Shown: positions 13,956-21,799 of the stretch, piece by piece
How the letters are laid out: each line of letters starts with the position of its first letter
Position numbering within the stretch: the stretch's first letter is position 1
Notes under the pieces: generated by a model
The model's database searches: none
Seen by the model: only the letters and a program-made list of their open reading frames with translations
Told to the model about the DNA's origin: nothing
Assembly: GCA_937910785.1 (NCBI GenBank)
Contig: CALDLG010000145.1
Location: 1 to 21,799 of the forward strand
DNA length: 21,799 nt
Source of the DNA: an uncultured Lachnospiraceae bacterium
Lineage (GTDB): Bacteria; Bacillota; Clostridia; Lachnospirales; Lachnospiraceae
Direction: 5' to 3'
Made by a program: the position numbers and the translations under genes

Positions 13956-15278
13956 ATGGCCGGAATGATGGCGGAACAGATATCTTCGCTTGCGCGGGAG
14001 GTGATTCGACTGGCGCATGACGGTATTTTGATTAACATGCGTTTTCTGGATGTGGCGCTTGACAGGCTGAAGCTGGAGGAACGGGAACAGATGGGTGTCT
14101 TTGCCTTTGACGGAAGCATGCTTTTTTATGATCCGGCGCTTCTGCTTGCCCGATACCGGAAGGAACCCCATTTCATGGTCAGGCTTTATCTGCACGTGCT
14201 TCTGCATTGCATTTTTTATCATAGTTACCGGACGGATAAGCTGGAGCGTGAGCTGTGGGATCTGGCAACCGATATTGCGGTGGAAAATACTGTTCTGGAA
14301 ATGAATCTGCATCTGGCCGCCCTGCCTTCGGATGCGGTTTTAAGGAACCGGATGGATATTCTGCAAAAACAGGCGGGCGGTCTTACCGCGGAGCGGCTTT
14401 ACAGACATTTCCGGATAGAACCTCCCTCCTCCAAAGCGTTGAAGGAATGGCGGGAATTCTGTTATTATGACGAGCATCTGTACTGGGACAGAAAAGAGGA
14501 ACTGACGCTTTCACAGGAGGAATGGCGCAAGGTCAGCGAACGGGTGAAGGCGGATTTAAAATCTTTTTCCAGAGATAAAAATACGGCCCGGAGCATGGAA
14601 GAGAATCTGAAAGAGGCCACCAGGGAAAAATATGATTACAGCGACTTCCTGCGTCGGTTTATGACGATGGGGGAGACGATACAGCTTAACGATGATGAGT
14701 TCGATTATATTTATTATACCTATGGGCTGTCACACTACGGAAACATGCCGCTTGTGGAGCCGCTTGAGTATAAGGATGCCAATAAGATCAGGGACTTTGT
14801 GATCGCCATCGATACGTCGGCCTCCTGCCGGGGCAGCGTGGTACGGTCTTTTTTGAATAAAACCTGTCAGATCATGCGGCAGAAAGAGAATTTTTTTCAA
14901 AAGATCAATGTGCATATCATTCAGTGCGATAACGAGGTGCAGAGCGATACGAAAATAACCTGCGGGGAAGAGTTCGATCTGTTCATGCAGAGCGGGAAGC
15001 TGCGGGGCTTTGGTTCTACGGATTTCCGGCCGGTTTTTCAATATGTGGAAGCACTGCAGGAAAAGGGAGAGTTTGCGGACCTGAAAGGGCTGCTTTATTT
15101 TACGGACGGTTACGGGATCTATCCGGAGCGGATGCCGGCATACGATACCGCATTTGTCTTTCTGAGGGAAGACGGAGAGGCGCCTGAGGTGCCGCCCTGG
15201 GCGATCCGGATTGTGCTGGATGAGGAGCAGATTGAAAACGGTCCGGAAGAGGCGGGCGGGAGGGAAGAAACGGGTTGA
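13956..15278 (+). CDS. VWA-like protein with DUF2201-type N-terminal pseudo-metallopeptidase region
   Basis: A 440-residue protein. The N-terminal half resembles the putative metallopeptidase region of DUF2201 proteins: HVLLHCIFYH (His80, His84, His89) followed by LWDLATDIAVEN at about 100-111. The Glu expected in HExxH is Val here, so peptidase activity is doubtful. The C-terminal half is a von Willebrand A-like domain with a complete metal-ion site: DTSAS near residue 286, the Thr of GFGSTDF, and TDG near 382. VWA-like proteins of this class work with MoxR AAA+ ATPases, and such an ATPase is the next gene (36 nt away). The GGAGGAGGG site fixes ATG 13956. The tail is Glu/Gly-rich. The target of the pair is unknown. 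Confidence 0.85.
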   Translation: MAGMMAEQISSLAREVIRLAHDGILINMRFLDVALDRLKLEEREQMGVFAFDGSMLFYDPALLLARYRKEPHFMVRLYLHVLLHCIFYHSYRTDKLERELWDLATDIAVENTVLEMNLHLAALPSDAVLRNRMDILQKQAGGLTAERLYRHFRIEPPSSKALKEWREFCYYDEHLYWDRKEELTLSQEEWRKVSERVKADLKSFSRDKNTARSMEENLKEATREKYDYSDFLRRFMTMGETIQLNDDEFDYIYYTYGLSHYGNMPLVEPLEYKDANKIRDFVIAIDTSASCRGSVVRSFLNKTCQIMRQKENFFQKINVHIIQCDNEVQSDTKITCGEEFDLFMQSGKLRGFGSTDFRPVFQYVEALQEKGEFADLKGLLYFTDGYGIYPERMPAYDTAFVFLREDGEAPEVPPWAIRIVLDEEQIENGPEEAGGREETG

Positions 15279-15314
15279 AAAACCGCAGACAGAGAGAAAG
15301 GCATGGAGGGCGGA

Positions 15315-16838
15315 ATGTTAAACATTAAACAGGCCAAGGAATATATCAAGGATTCCGTAAAGCTTTATTTAAAAAAGGATGAGGACGGGGAGTACCGGAT
15401 TCCGGTAGTGCGGCAGCGGCCGATCTTTCTTCTGGGCGCGCCGGGCATCGGAAAAACGGCCGTGATGGAGCAGATCGCACAGGAGCTTGGCATCGCGCTC
15501 GTTTCCTATTCCATGACACACCATACAAGACAGTCGGCGCTTGGGCTCCCCTTTATCGCCCATAAGGAATACGACGGGCTTTCCTATGACGTGTCGGAAT
15601 ATACGATGAGCGAGATCATAGCCTCGGTATATGACGTGATGAAGGAAAGCGGCATTCGGGAAGGAATTCTTTTTCTGGACGAGATCAACTGTGTGTCGGA
15701 AACGCTTGCGCCTTCCATGCTGCAGTTTCTGCAGTATAAGGTGTTCGGCCGCCACAGGGTGCCGGATGGCTGGGTCATCGTTACCGCGGGAAATCCGCCC
15801 GAATACAATAAGTCGGTGCGGGAGTTCGACGTGGTTACGCTGGACCGAATGAAAATTCTGGAAGTGGAAGCGGATTATGGTGTCTGGAAGGAATATGCGA
15901 GGGACAGAAATCTGCATACGGCCATTCTGAATTATCTGGATCTGAAAAAAGAAGATTTCTATCAGGTCGAAACGACCGTCCGGGGCAAAAACTATATTAC
16001 GGCAAGAGGCTGGGAAGATCTGTCCGAAATGATCCTGCTCAGCGAAGAGGAGGGCATGAAGGTGGAAGAAACGCTGGTGGAGCAGTATCTGCGAAACCCG
16101 CGGGTTGTGAAGGAATTCACCGCTTATTATGACCTGTATCAGAAATATAAAAGAGATTACCGGGTGGAGGAGATTTTATCCGGGAAAAGTACGGCTGGCG
16201 TCGGAGAAAAAGCGAGAAAGGCCGATTTCGATGAAAGACTTTCTCTGATGGGAATGCTGATCGACCATGTGCAGCGCGATATCCGGGAAAATATAGAGAA
16301 ACTCGATTATCTGAGCGGTGTTCTCGTGCATATGAAGGCGCTTCGGAATGCGGCGCAGGAAACGCAGGACAGTGCGGTTGAAAGAATCCGGGACCTGTTA
16401 ATAAGACAGATCGAAGGCAGGCAGCAGGGAATGGAAGCCTTACGGAAGGCTGGTTCCCTGTCCGACAGAGAAAAGCGGAAACAGCGGAGAATTCTCCGCT
16501 TCTTACAGGAATGCGAGAAGCAGCTTCGCCTGAGTGATGTGCCGGATGGGGACGCGGCGGTGCGGCTGTTAAAGACACGGTATGATGAAGAGGCGGCTTC
16601 CTACAGGCAGGAGACGGAGGAAGTCGGAAAAAAACTGCATTACCTTTTTGAGTTTGTGGAAGACGCTTTCGGCTCCGGCAACGAAATGCTGATTCTCCTG
16701 ACGGAGTGCACCGTAAATCAGGACAGCGCGAAATTTATCAGCCTGTACGGCTGTGAAGACTATCAAAGACATCATGAGGAAATGATGGTGTCCGAACGGA
16801 GCGATATGCTGATGCAGCAGATCGACCTGGTTCTGTAA
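15315..16838 (+). CDS. MoxR-type AAA+ ATPase
   Basis: A 507-residue AAA+ ATPase of the MoxR/RavA group, chaperone-like motors that remodel or activate a partner through a VWA protein. Walker A is GAPGIGKT (about residues 41-48), Walker B is ILFLDEIN (about 118-125) and sensor 1 is TAGNPPEYN. ITARGWEDL lies in the lid region. After the ATPase core comes a long helical tail (about residues 290-507), rich in Lys, Glu and Arg, that is not part of the standard fold. ATG 15315 is preferred because GGAGGG (15305-15310) precedes it; ATG 15303 in the same frame would add four residues with a poor site. It lies between the VWA-like and leucine-rich genes in one apparent operon. Confidence 0.88.
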   Translation: MLNIKQAKEYIKDSVKLYLKKDEDGEYRIPVVRQRPIFLLGAPGIGKTAVMEQIAQELGIALVSYSMTHHTRQSALGLPFIAHKEYDGLSYDVSEYTMSEIIASVYDVMKESGIREGILFLDEINCVSETLAPSMLQFLQYKVFGRHRVPDGWVIVTAGNPPEYNKSVREFDVVTLDRMKILEVEADYGVWKEYARDRNLHTAILNYLDLKKEDFYQVETTVRGKNYITARGWEDLSEMILLSEEEGMKVEETLVEQYLRNPRVVKEFTAYYDLYQKYKRDYRVEEILSGKSTAGVGEKARKADFDERLSLMGMLIDHVQRDIRENIEKLDYLSGVLVHMKALRNAAQETQDSAVERIRDLLIRQIEGRQQGMEALRKAGSLSDREKRKQRRILRFLQECEKQLRLSDVPDGDAAVRLLKTRYDEEAASYRQETEEVGKKLHYLFEFVEDAFGSGNEMLILLTECTVNQDSAKFISLYGCEDYQRHHEEMMVSERSDMLMQQIDLVL

Positions 16839-16949
16839 TCATGCGGGAATCATATCATACAGGAAGATGTCGGGCAGCGGTGAAAGAGGCGCGTTGTTAC
16901 CGCTGAAACCGGGCGGCTGCGGAGAACGGGGAGGATAATCGGAGGGATT

Positions 16950-17891
16950 ATGGAAATCAGGGAACTGGAGACGGCATATGGCATCCTGAAGTTTGGGATT
17001 CGGGACGAGGATGTTATGTTAACTGAATACCGGGGGAAAGACATTGAGCTTGTCGTACCGGAGCGGGTGGCGGACAGGCCGGTTTCGATTATCGGGAAAA
17101 AGGCTTTTCTGGGGGCCAGAGAATTGCAGCGGCTTTTTCTGCCGGAAGGCATTACCGCGATACAGGACTGGGCCTTTGCATGCTGCGGTGCGCTGGAGGT
17201 TCTCGTGCTGCCCGGAAAGAAGCTGGAAACGGGACAGGGTATTTTAAAAGATTGTGTACGGCTGCGGCAGATCGCGTCGTTTTCCGTGGAGGAGGCCGGC
17301 GGCTTTTCGATAGAGACGCTTTCCGGGGAGGAAGAGCAGATTTCCCGCCTGTTTGCGGCGGTAACGGGCATTCTGGATGCCTTTTATCTGTTCGAGCCGT
17401 CGGAGGCGGGCAGTGAAAGCTGGCTGGAGCGATGGGATGCGAGAATGCTTTTCCTGATGGGATGCGAGGATGCGGAGGGGTTTTCCAGGATGCTTCTGTG
17501 CGGGGAGGAAGACTATGGAAGCAGGGAAAACAATCTGGATTATTACATCGAACAGCGGCGGCGGTTCAAGGTGCGGCTTGCCATGCTGCGGCTGATGAAC
17601 GATATTGGTCTTGCGCCCGCCGTCAGAGAGGAGCTGCTTGCCTATCTGCGCGCCCACACGAAGGGAGAAGACTCGGAGGAGACCTGGAAAGTAGTTTTGG
17701 AGGAGCATGGAGACGAGCGGCCGTATTATCAGTTTCTTCTGGATCATGGCTGTATCCATGACGGGAATTTCGGCGCGGTTTTAGAGGATATGGGGGAGCG
17801 GCATACGGAGATGAAAGCTTTTCTGATGAATGCCCGCAGCCTGCCGCCGGAGCCGGAAGATGCCTTTGCGGCGCTGGCATTTGAACTGTGA
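16950..17891 (+). CDS. BspA-like leucine-rich-repeat protein with helical C-terminal domain
   Basis: A 313-residue protein. Residues about 30-115 look like two or three LRR_5/BspA-type repeats (IGKKAFLGARELQRLFLPEGI, IQDWAFACCGALEVLVLPG). These usually mediate protein contact and are often on exported proteins, but there is no signal peptide or membrane segment here, so it is likely cytoplasmic. Residues about 140-313 are mostly helical and acidic, with no recognised family. The GGAGGG site (16941-16946) is only 3 nt from ATG 16950. It follows the MoxR-type ATPase by 111 nt on the same strand with no clear terminator between. It is a candidate adaptor or substrate of the VWA-MoxR pair; this is inferred from position. 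Confidence 0.75.
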   Translation: MEIRELETAYGILKFGIRDEDVMLTEYRGKDIELVVPERVADRPVSIIGKKAFLGARELQRLFLPEGITAIQDWAFACCGALEVLVLPGKKLETGQGILKDCVRLRQIASFSVEEAGGFSIETLSGEEEQISRLFAAVTGILDAFYLFEPSEAGSESWLERWDARMLFLMGCEDAEGFSRMLLCGEEDYGSRENNLDYYIEQRRRFKVRLAMLRLMNDIGLAPAVREELLAYLRAHTKGEDSEETWKVVLEEHGDERPYYQFLLDHGCIHDGNFGAVLEDMGERHTEMKAFLMNARSLPPEPEDAFAALAFEL

Positions 17892-17899
17892 TGCGTTTT

Positions 17900-17915
17900 C
17901 TTACAAAAGTGTAAG
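17900..17915 (+). promoter_or_regulatory. Palindrome CTTACA-N4-TGTAAG, possible repressor operator
   Basis: A perfect 6-bp inverted repeat with a 4-nt centre right after the LRR gene stop, of the kind bound by TetR-type repressors. A further CGTAAG lies at 17930-17935. No regulator gene is adjacent, so the assignment is tentative. Confidence 0.3.
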
Positions 17916-17962
17916 TTACGGCATGAAATCGTAAGGCAAATCGATGGAGCGGGCCGCCATAA

Positions 17963-18023
17963 TCTGATATCCTGTTTACAACAGAGAAACAACAACACCA
18001 AATAAAGAAAAGGGGATATCAGA
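17963..18023 (+). promoter_or_regulatory. Inverted repeat enclosing the leader and ribosome site of the small membrane protein
   Basis: TCTGATATCC (17963-17972) is a perfect complement of GGATATCAGA (18014-18023), which ends at the base before ATG 18024 and includes most of the GGGG ribosome site. In RNA the pairing would hide the ribosome site and close a 41-nt A-rich loop. Confidence 0.45.
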
Positions 18024-18233
18024 ATGAAAAAAATGTTTATGACAGCAGCTGCAGTTGCAGGAATTATGGCAGGAATTATCGCGGTACAGATGATATTGGC
18101 ACAGATTTTTACCTGGCGGGTCGGGGAGATTTTCTCCAGGGTATCGATGAACATTCTGTTTTGTTATTTTGTCTGCCGGCTGATCGGTGCGAAACGGAAG
18201 ATGACAAAACAGGGAAGAAACGCCGAAATCTGA
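18024..18233 (+). CDS. Small membrane protein of unknown function
   Basis: A 69-residue protein with a hydrophobic N-terminal segment (about residues 5-28) and a second hydrophobic stretch near residues 40-53 (MNILFCYFVCRLIG), followed by a basic tail (KRKMTKQGR). It is probably an inner-membrane protein with two helices and the tail inside. An AAGGGG site lies 8-9 nt before ATG 18024, which supports translation. No family is recognised. A perfect inverted repeat covers the ribosome site, suggesting translational control. It stands alone between the LRR gene and secG. Confidence 0.5.
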   Translation: MKKMFMTAAAVAGIMAGIIAVQMILAQIFTWRVGEIFSRVSMNILFCYFVCRLIGAKRKMTKQGRNAEI

Positions 18234-18275
18234 ATACTCCGATTTTGCTATACCCCGGTTTTATAAAATTCCCCC

Positions 18276-18304
18276 TTGCATCCTGTCCGTTTCTGTGATA
18301 CACT
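18276..18304 (+). promoter_or_regulatory. Sigma-A promoter of secG
   Basis: TTGCAT (18276-18281), 17 nt, TACACT (18299-18304), about 35 nt ahead of the secG start. Confidence 0.6.
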
Positions 18305-18341
18305 AGAATCTGCTTGATATAGGGAAAGGAGCAGATTTCGA

Positions 18342-18581
18342 ATGGGAGCGTTAAGGATTGCATTGACAGTTATATATATTATCATTTGTATAGCGCTTGT
18401 GATACTGGTGCTGATGCAGGAGGGAAAGACCGCGGGTCTCGGTGCCGTCAGCGGTGCTGCGGAAACATACTGGGGAAAGAATAAAGGGCGTTCTATGGAA
18501 GGGAAGCTTGTGAAGATCACAACGGGGCTGGCTATAGGATTCATGTTGATCGCCGTTATTTTGAACCTGAATGTTTTTTAG
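18342..18581 (+). CDS. secG: Preprotein translocase subunit SecG
   Basis: A 79-residue SecG, the small subunit of the SecYEG channel that helps SecA-driven export. It has the usual two membrane helices (about residues 5-25 and 58-77) joined by the conserved loop LMQEGKTAGLGAVSGAAETYWGKNKGRS, including the Q-G-K/G-L-G signature. The start is set by AAAGGAGC before ATG 18342. It has its own promoter and a strong terminator, so it appears monocistronic. The order secG, rnr, smpB, ssrA is common in Firmicutes. Confidence 0.95.
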   Translation: MGALRIALTVIYIIICIALVILVLMQEGKTAGLGAVSGAAETYWGKNKGRSMEGKLVKITTGLAIGFMLIAVILNLNVF

Positions 18582-18590
18582 ACGATGTGA

Positions 18591-18620
18591 AAGCACTCTT
18601 GCAAAAGAGTGCTTCTTTTT
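18591..18620 (+). terminator. Rho-independent terminator of secG
   Basis: AAGCACTCTT (18591-18600) and AAGAGTGCTT (18605-18614) form a perfect 10-bp stem with a 4-nt loop, followed by CTTTTT. Confidence 0.92.
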
Positions 18621-18622
18621 AC

Positions 18623-18661
18623 GTTATAGGAAATTCCGACACAATGTGGAAGAACCGGAGG
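18623..18661 (+). repeat. 39-bp direct repeat, copy 1
   Basis: It begins GTTATAGGAAATTCCG and ends GAAGAACCGGAGG, and is identical to 18697-18735. After this copy the sequence folds into two stems: GGAAGAACC/GGTTCTTCC (18648-18668) and GAACATAATGCC/GGCATTTTGTTC (18669-18695, one mismatch). The unit looks like a small repetitive intergenic element. Confidence 0.85.
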
Positions 18662-18696
18662 TTCTTCCGAACATAATGCCGAAGGCATTTTGTTCT

Positions 18697-18735
18697 GTTA
18701 TAGGAAATTCCGACACAATGTGGAAGAACCGGAGG
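18697..18735 (+). repeat. 39-bp direct repeat, copy 2
   Basis: Identical to 18623-18661, 74 bp further on. It is followed by CATTTTTTC rather than the full second stem, so this copy looks truncated or in the act of duplication. It lies in the secG-rnr gap, upstream of the RNase R start; no good promoter for rnr was seen in 18736-18827. Confidence 0.85.
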
Positions 18736-18827
18736 CATTTTTTCTATGCGGAAGACCGGCCGGACCGCGGTCAGAATTGCACGCGGCGAAATATGGAGAG
18801 CAGGCGGCATGAATATGGAGAATTTGT

Positions 18828-20999
18828 ATGAATCAGGAATGGAATGAAAAATTTGAGCGAAGAAAAGAACTGATCTGCGAGCTTTTGGAAGATGAGATGT
18901 ATGTTCCGTTAAAGGAAAAAGAGCTTGCGGCTTTTATGCAGGTGGCAAAAGAGGACAGGGAGGAATTCCGAAAGGTGCTGGACGCGCTTTTGCGCGAAGG
19001 GAAAATACAGATCACCGCGAAAGGAAAATACAGGAAGCCGGACGAAAGGCTTTTAACCGGCACTTTTATCGGGAATGCCAGAGGATTTGGTTTCGTGGAG
19101 ATCGAGGGCCGGGAAGAGGATTTATATGTTCCGGAGGGAATGGTAAATAATGCCTTTCATCTGGACCGGGTTCAGGTGGAGCTTATGCCCGGAAAACGCG
19201 GAAAAAGGCAGGAGGCGGCCGTTCGTAAGATACTGGAGCATGGCGCACGTCAGATCGTCGGAACTTATGAGCAGGCTTCTTCCTTCGGATTTGTCATACC
19301 GGACAACGGAAAGATCGGCAGGGATATTTTTGTGCCAAAGGAGCGTTCCGGGGGAGCGGTTAACGGACATAAGGTAGTCGTGGAGCTGACGGATTACGGC
19401 GACGAGCGGCATAAGCCGGAAGGGAAGATCGTGGAGATTCTCGGCCACATAAATGATCCGGGGGTCGATATCCTGTCGATCATCAAAGGATATGATCTGC
19501 CGACGGCTTTCGGTGAAAAGGTCATGAATCAGGCGGAGCGGATTCCGGATGAGGTTTCGGAGGCCGATATGGCGGGTCTGCGGGATATGCGGATGGTGAC
19601 GATAGACGGCGAGGATGCGAAGGATCTGGACGATGCGGTCAGCCTTTCCAAAGAGGGGGCGCTGTATCATCTCGGTGTTCACATTGCGGATGTGTCCAAT
19701 TATGTACAGGAAAATTCCGCGCTGGACCGGGAAGCGGCGGAGCGGGGAACGAGTGTTTATCTCGTGGACCGGGTGATCCCCATGCTGCCTCATAAGCTGT
19801 CGAACGGGATCTGTTCTCTGAATCAGGGAGTGGACCGGCTGGCTTTAAGCTGCCTGATGACGATAGATGAAAAGGGCAGCGTAACGGATTATCAGATTGT
19901 GGAGAGCGTGATTCGTGTGGACAGAAGAATGTCCTATACGAGTGTTAAGAAAATTCTGGAAGATCACGATGAAGGGGAACGCAGAGAATACGAAGAACTC
20001 GTTCCCATGTTTGAGCTGATGGAGCAGCTTGCAGCGATTCTGCGAAAGAAGAGACATAGACGCGGTTCCATTGATTTCGACTTCCCGGAAACGAAGATTC
20101 TGCTCGATGAAGATGGGCATCCGGAGGAGATCCGGCCCTATGAGCGGAACGTGGCGACGAAAATTATCGAGGATTTTATGTTGATCGCCAATGAAACGGT
20201 GGCGCAGCATTTTTTCTGGCTGGAGATTCCCTTTGTATACCGTACCCACGACAATCCGGATCCGGAAAAGATCATGAAGCTTTCGACTTTTCTGCATAAT
20301 TTCGGTTATTATATTAAGACCTCGGGGGAAGAGGTTCATCCGAAGGAGATTCAGAAGCTGCTCGATACGATGGAAGGAACGCCGGAGGAAATGCTGATCA
20401 GCAGGCTGACACTGCGGAGCATGAAGCAGGCCCGGTATACGGTGGAATGCAGCGGTCATTTCGGCCTCGCCTGTCAGTATTACTGCCATTTTACCTCGCC
20501 CATCAGACGATATCCGGATTTACAGATTCACCGCATCATCAGGGAGCAGCTGAGGGGGCGCCTTTCGGAGAAACGTCTGGAGCATTATCAGGAAAGACTG
20601 CCCGGTATCGCGGAGCGTTCTTCCAAAATGGAACGGCGCGCGGAGGAAGCGGAGCGGGAGACGGAGAAACTGAAGAAAGCCGAATATATGGAAGGCCATA
20701 TCGGAGAAGTTTTCGAGGGCGTGATTTCCGGTATCACGAGCTGGGGCATTTATGTGGAGCTGCCAAGTACGGTGGAGGGCATGATTCATGTGTCGAAGCT
20801 GCCCGGAGATTATTTCGTCTATGATGAAAAGACTTATGAGATGGTCGGACAGGATACCGGAAGAAAATACCGGCTGGGAGAATCCGTCCGGGTTCGTGTG
20901 GATGGCGTGGAGCGTATGACGCGGAGTATTGATTTTTCCATTTCGGAGGATCCGGAAGAAGGCGGAAAGGAGGAGGCAGGATGGCAAAAGAAGCGATGA
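18828..20999 (+). CDS. rnr: Ribonuclease R (3'-5' exoribonuclease)
   Basis: A 723-residue RNase R, a processive 3'-5' exonuclease that degrades structured RNA and, with SmpB-tmRNA, non-stop messages. Domains in order: N-terminal helix-turn-helix (about 1-70), two cold-shock domains (about 75-135 with LTGTFIGNARGFGFVEI, and 140-210 with VGTYEQASSFGFVIPDNG), RNB nuclease (about 245-585) with the metal-binding motif TIDGEDAKDLDDA near 260-275, and S1 (about 625-705, GEVFEGVISGITSWGIYVEL). A charged tail ends in QKKR. ATG 18828 follows a GGAG site. Its last 19 bases overlap smpB, so the two are translationally linked. Confidence 0.96.
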   Translation: MNQEWNEKFERRKELICELLEDEMYVPLKEKELAAFMQVAKEDREEFRKVLDALLREGKIQITAKGKYRKPDERLLTGTFIGNARGFGFVEIEGREEDLYVPEGMVNNAFHLDRVQVELMPGKRGKRQEAAVRKILEHGARQIVGTYEQASSFGFVIPDNGKIGRDIFVPKERSGGAVNGHKVVVELTDYGDERHKPEGKIVEILGHINDPGVDILSIIKGYDLPTAFGEKVMNQAERIPDEVSEADMAGLRDMRMVTIDGEDAKDLDDAVSLSKEGALYHLGVHIADVSNYVQENSALDREAAERGTSVYLVDRVIPMLPHKLSNGICSLNQGVDRLALSCLMTIDEKGSVTDYQIVESVIRVDRRMSYTSVKKILEDHDEGERREYEELVPMFELMEQLAAILRKKRHRRGSIDFDFPETKILLDEDGHPEEIRPYERNVATKIIEDFMLIANETVAQHFFWLEIPFVYRTHDNPDPEKIMKLSTFLHNFGYYIKTSGEEVHPKEIQKLLDTMEGTPEEMLISRLTLRSMKQARYTVECSGHFGLACQYYCHFTSPIRRYPDLQIHRIIREQLRGRLSEKRLEHYQERLPGIAERSSKMERRAEEAERETEKLKKAEYMEGHIGEVFEGVISGITSWGIYVELPSTVEGMIHVSKLPGDYFVYDEKTYEMVGQDTGRKYRLGESVRVRVDGVERMTRSIDFSISEDPEEGGKEEAGWQKKR

Positions 21000-21445
21000 A
21001 GCTGGTGGCAAATAATAAAAAGGCATACCATGATTTCTTTATAGAGGAAAAATATGAGACCGGCCTTGCGCTGCATGGTACGGAGGTAAAGTCGCTGCGG
21101 CTGGGGAAATGCAGCATCAAGGAAGGCTTTGTGAGGATTGAGAACGGGGAAGCGTTTGTTTACGGCATGAATATCAGTCCGTATGAAAAGGGAAATATTT
21201 TCAACAAAGATCCGCTGCGTCCCAAAAAGCTGTTGCTGCACAAAGAGGAAATCCGCAAGCTGAACGGTAAAATCTCCGAACAGGGGTATACGATTGTCCC
21301 GCTGCAGGTTTATTTTAAAGAAGGCAGAGCCAAGCTGGAGATCGGCCTTGCGAGAGGAAAGAAACTCTATGACAAACGGCAGGATATCGCGAAGAAGGAC
21401 CAGCGAAGAGAGCATGAGAGAGATTTTAAGATCAGAAATCTGTAA
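20981..21445 (+). CDS. smpB: SsrA-binding protein SmpB
   Basis: A 154-residue SmpB, the tmRNA partner that carries it to stalled ribosomes and fills the decoding site. The conserved features are present: KKAYHDFFIEEKYETGLALHGTEVKSLR at the start of the beta barrel, GMNISPYEKG, and the basic tail LARGKKLYDKRQDIAKKDQRREHERDFK that enters the mRNA channel. ATG 20981 follows GGAGGAGGCAGG and lies inside the rnr 3' end. The tmRNA gene begins about 50 nt after the stop, so both parts of trans-translation are adjacent. Confidence 0.98.
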   Translation: MAKEAMKLVANNKKAYHDFFIEEKYETGLALHGTEVKSLRLGKCSIKEGFVRIENGEAFVYGMNISPYEKGNIFNKDPLRPKKLLLHKEEIRKLNGKISEQGYTIVPLQVYFKEGRAKLEIGLARGKKLYDKRQDIAKKDQRREHERDFKIRNL

Positions 21446-21474
21446 AAAAGATATTAAAATCATTTTATTTATGA

Positions 21475-21480
21475 TATAAT
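21475..21480 (+). promoter_or_regulatory. -10 box of the tmRNA promoter
   Basis: A perfect TATAAT 12 nt before the tmRNA 5' end. The -35 region is weak (TATTAA-like at 17 nt), but the A/T-rich flank supports a promoter. Confidence 0.6.
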
Positions 21481-21492
21481 AAATACAAATCA

Positions 21493-21799
21493 GGGCCAGT
21501 CAAGGTTTCGACAGGGGTCTTGCAGCTGGAGAAGCTATCCGCAGGCGATGCGTCAAATCGCAAAAATAAATATAAACGCTGAAGATAATTTAGCATACGC
21601 TGCCTAAGGGCAGCTGTCCGCCTTAGTGCACCTGCACGTTAAGAACCGGGCATCGACTATGCAGGAAACGACATGGGCAAAGCTTTGAACCCATGGGCGT
21701 ATCATGAAGCTACCAAACGCATCGGGGCGTCCGCCTCCCGGTGCGGGAGGGAATGAGGAGCAATCCGCAACGGCAGACTATGATAGTAGAAGGACAGGG
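21493..21799 (+). ncRNA. ssrA: Transfer-messenger RNA (tmRNA), 3' end beyond the window
   Basis: The 5' end GGGCCAGTCAAGGTTTCGACAGGGG is tmRNA-like (the TTTCGACAGG block is diagnostic). The tag reading frame starts at the resume codon GCA (21560-21562) and ends with tandem-Ala codons and TAA at 21605-21607, giving AKININAEDNLAYAA. The end LAYAA/AA marks tagged proteins for Clp-type proteases. The pseudoknot region follows (stems such as AAGGGCAGCTGTCCGCCTT, and CGCATCGGGGCG). The tRNA-like 3' half and CCA are beyond base 21799. The 5' border is set by comparison with known tmRNA starts and may be off by one or two bases. Confidence 0.95.

Noticed and set aside
18571..18831. 86-codon frame across the secG terminator and the 39-bp repeats
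   Set aside because: It translates the repeat sequence and crosses a strong terminator; no ribosome site.

Overview
The window looks like chromosomal DNA from a motile Gram-positive anaerobe of the class Clostridia, most likely a Lachnospiraceae-type organism. This rests on the gene set and on gene style: a flagellin with Firmicutes-type ends, groESL under a perfect CIRCE operator, one bifunctional Rel, SecG next to RNase R, SmpB and tmRNA, strong GGAGG ribosome sites, and A/T-rich sigma-A promoters. No database search was possible, so the taxon is an inference.

Layout. (1) 2-451: the 3' part of a dCMP-deaminase-family gene. (2) 544-2914: the most striking region. A short tyrosine recombinase gene (713-1294, minus) lies between two 29-bp sites that match 28/29 in inverted orientation. 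The enclosed segment also carries a near-consensus sigma-28 (flagellar) promoter pointing left. To the right lie a divergent CsrA-like gene and a flagellin gene. Flipping the segment would put the sigma-28 promoter directly in front of csrA-like and flagellin, so this reads as a self-contained flagellin phase switch, organised like Salmonella hin but with a tyrosine recombinase. In the orientation shown, a sigma-A-like promoter faces flagellin, so the switch may exchange sigma-factor control rather than act as simple on/off. (3) 2964-6059: a c-di-GMP pair. One is a minus-strand EAL phosphodiesterase with a Cys-rich C_GCAxxG_C_C N-terminus and a dead GGDEF. The other is a plus-strand protein with a degenerate GGDEF. 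Between them is a gene-free stretch with strong RNA-like hairpins. (4) 6232-8532: groES-groEL with promoter, CIRCE and 3' hairpins. (5) 8533-10704: a large polytopic membrane protein (minus). (6) 10828-13873: rel and a metallo-beta-lactamase-fold hydrolase. (7) 13956-17891: a three-gene unit of VWA-like/DUF2201-like protein, MoxR-type AAA+ ATPase and a leucine-rich-repeat protein, with no assigned pathway. (8) 17900-18620: a possible operator, a small membrane protein whose ribosome site sits in an inverted repeat, and secG. (9) 18623-18735: a 39-bp direct repeat. (10) 18828-21799: rnr, smpB and the 5' part of tmRNA, a complete ribosome-rescue and RNA-decay cluster.

Functional links. Motility and c-di-GMP genes are grouped on the left (switch, CsrA-like, flagellin, EAL, GGDEF). 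Housekeeping stress and quality-control genes fill the right (GroESL, Rel, RNase R, SmpB, tmRNA). The clearest candidate for something undescribed is the recombinase/sigma-28/CsrA-like/flagellin switch. The VWA-MoxR-LRR triad and the Cys-rich EAL fusion come next.
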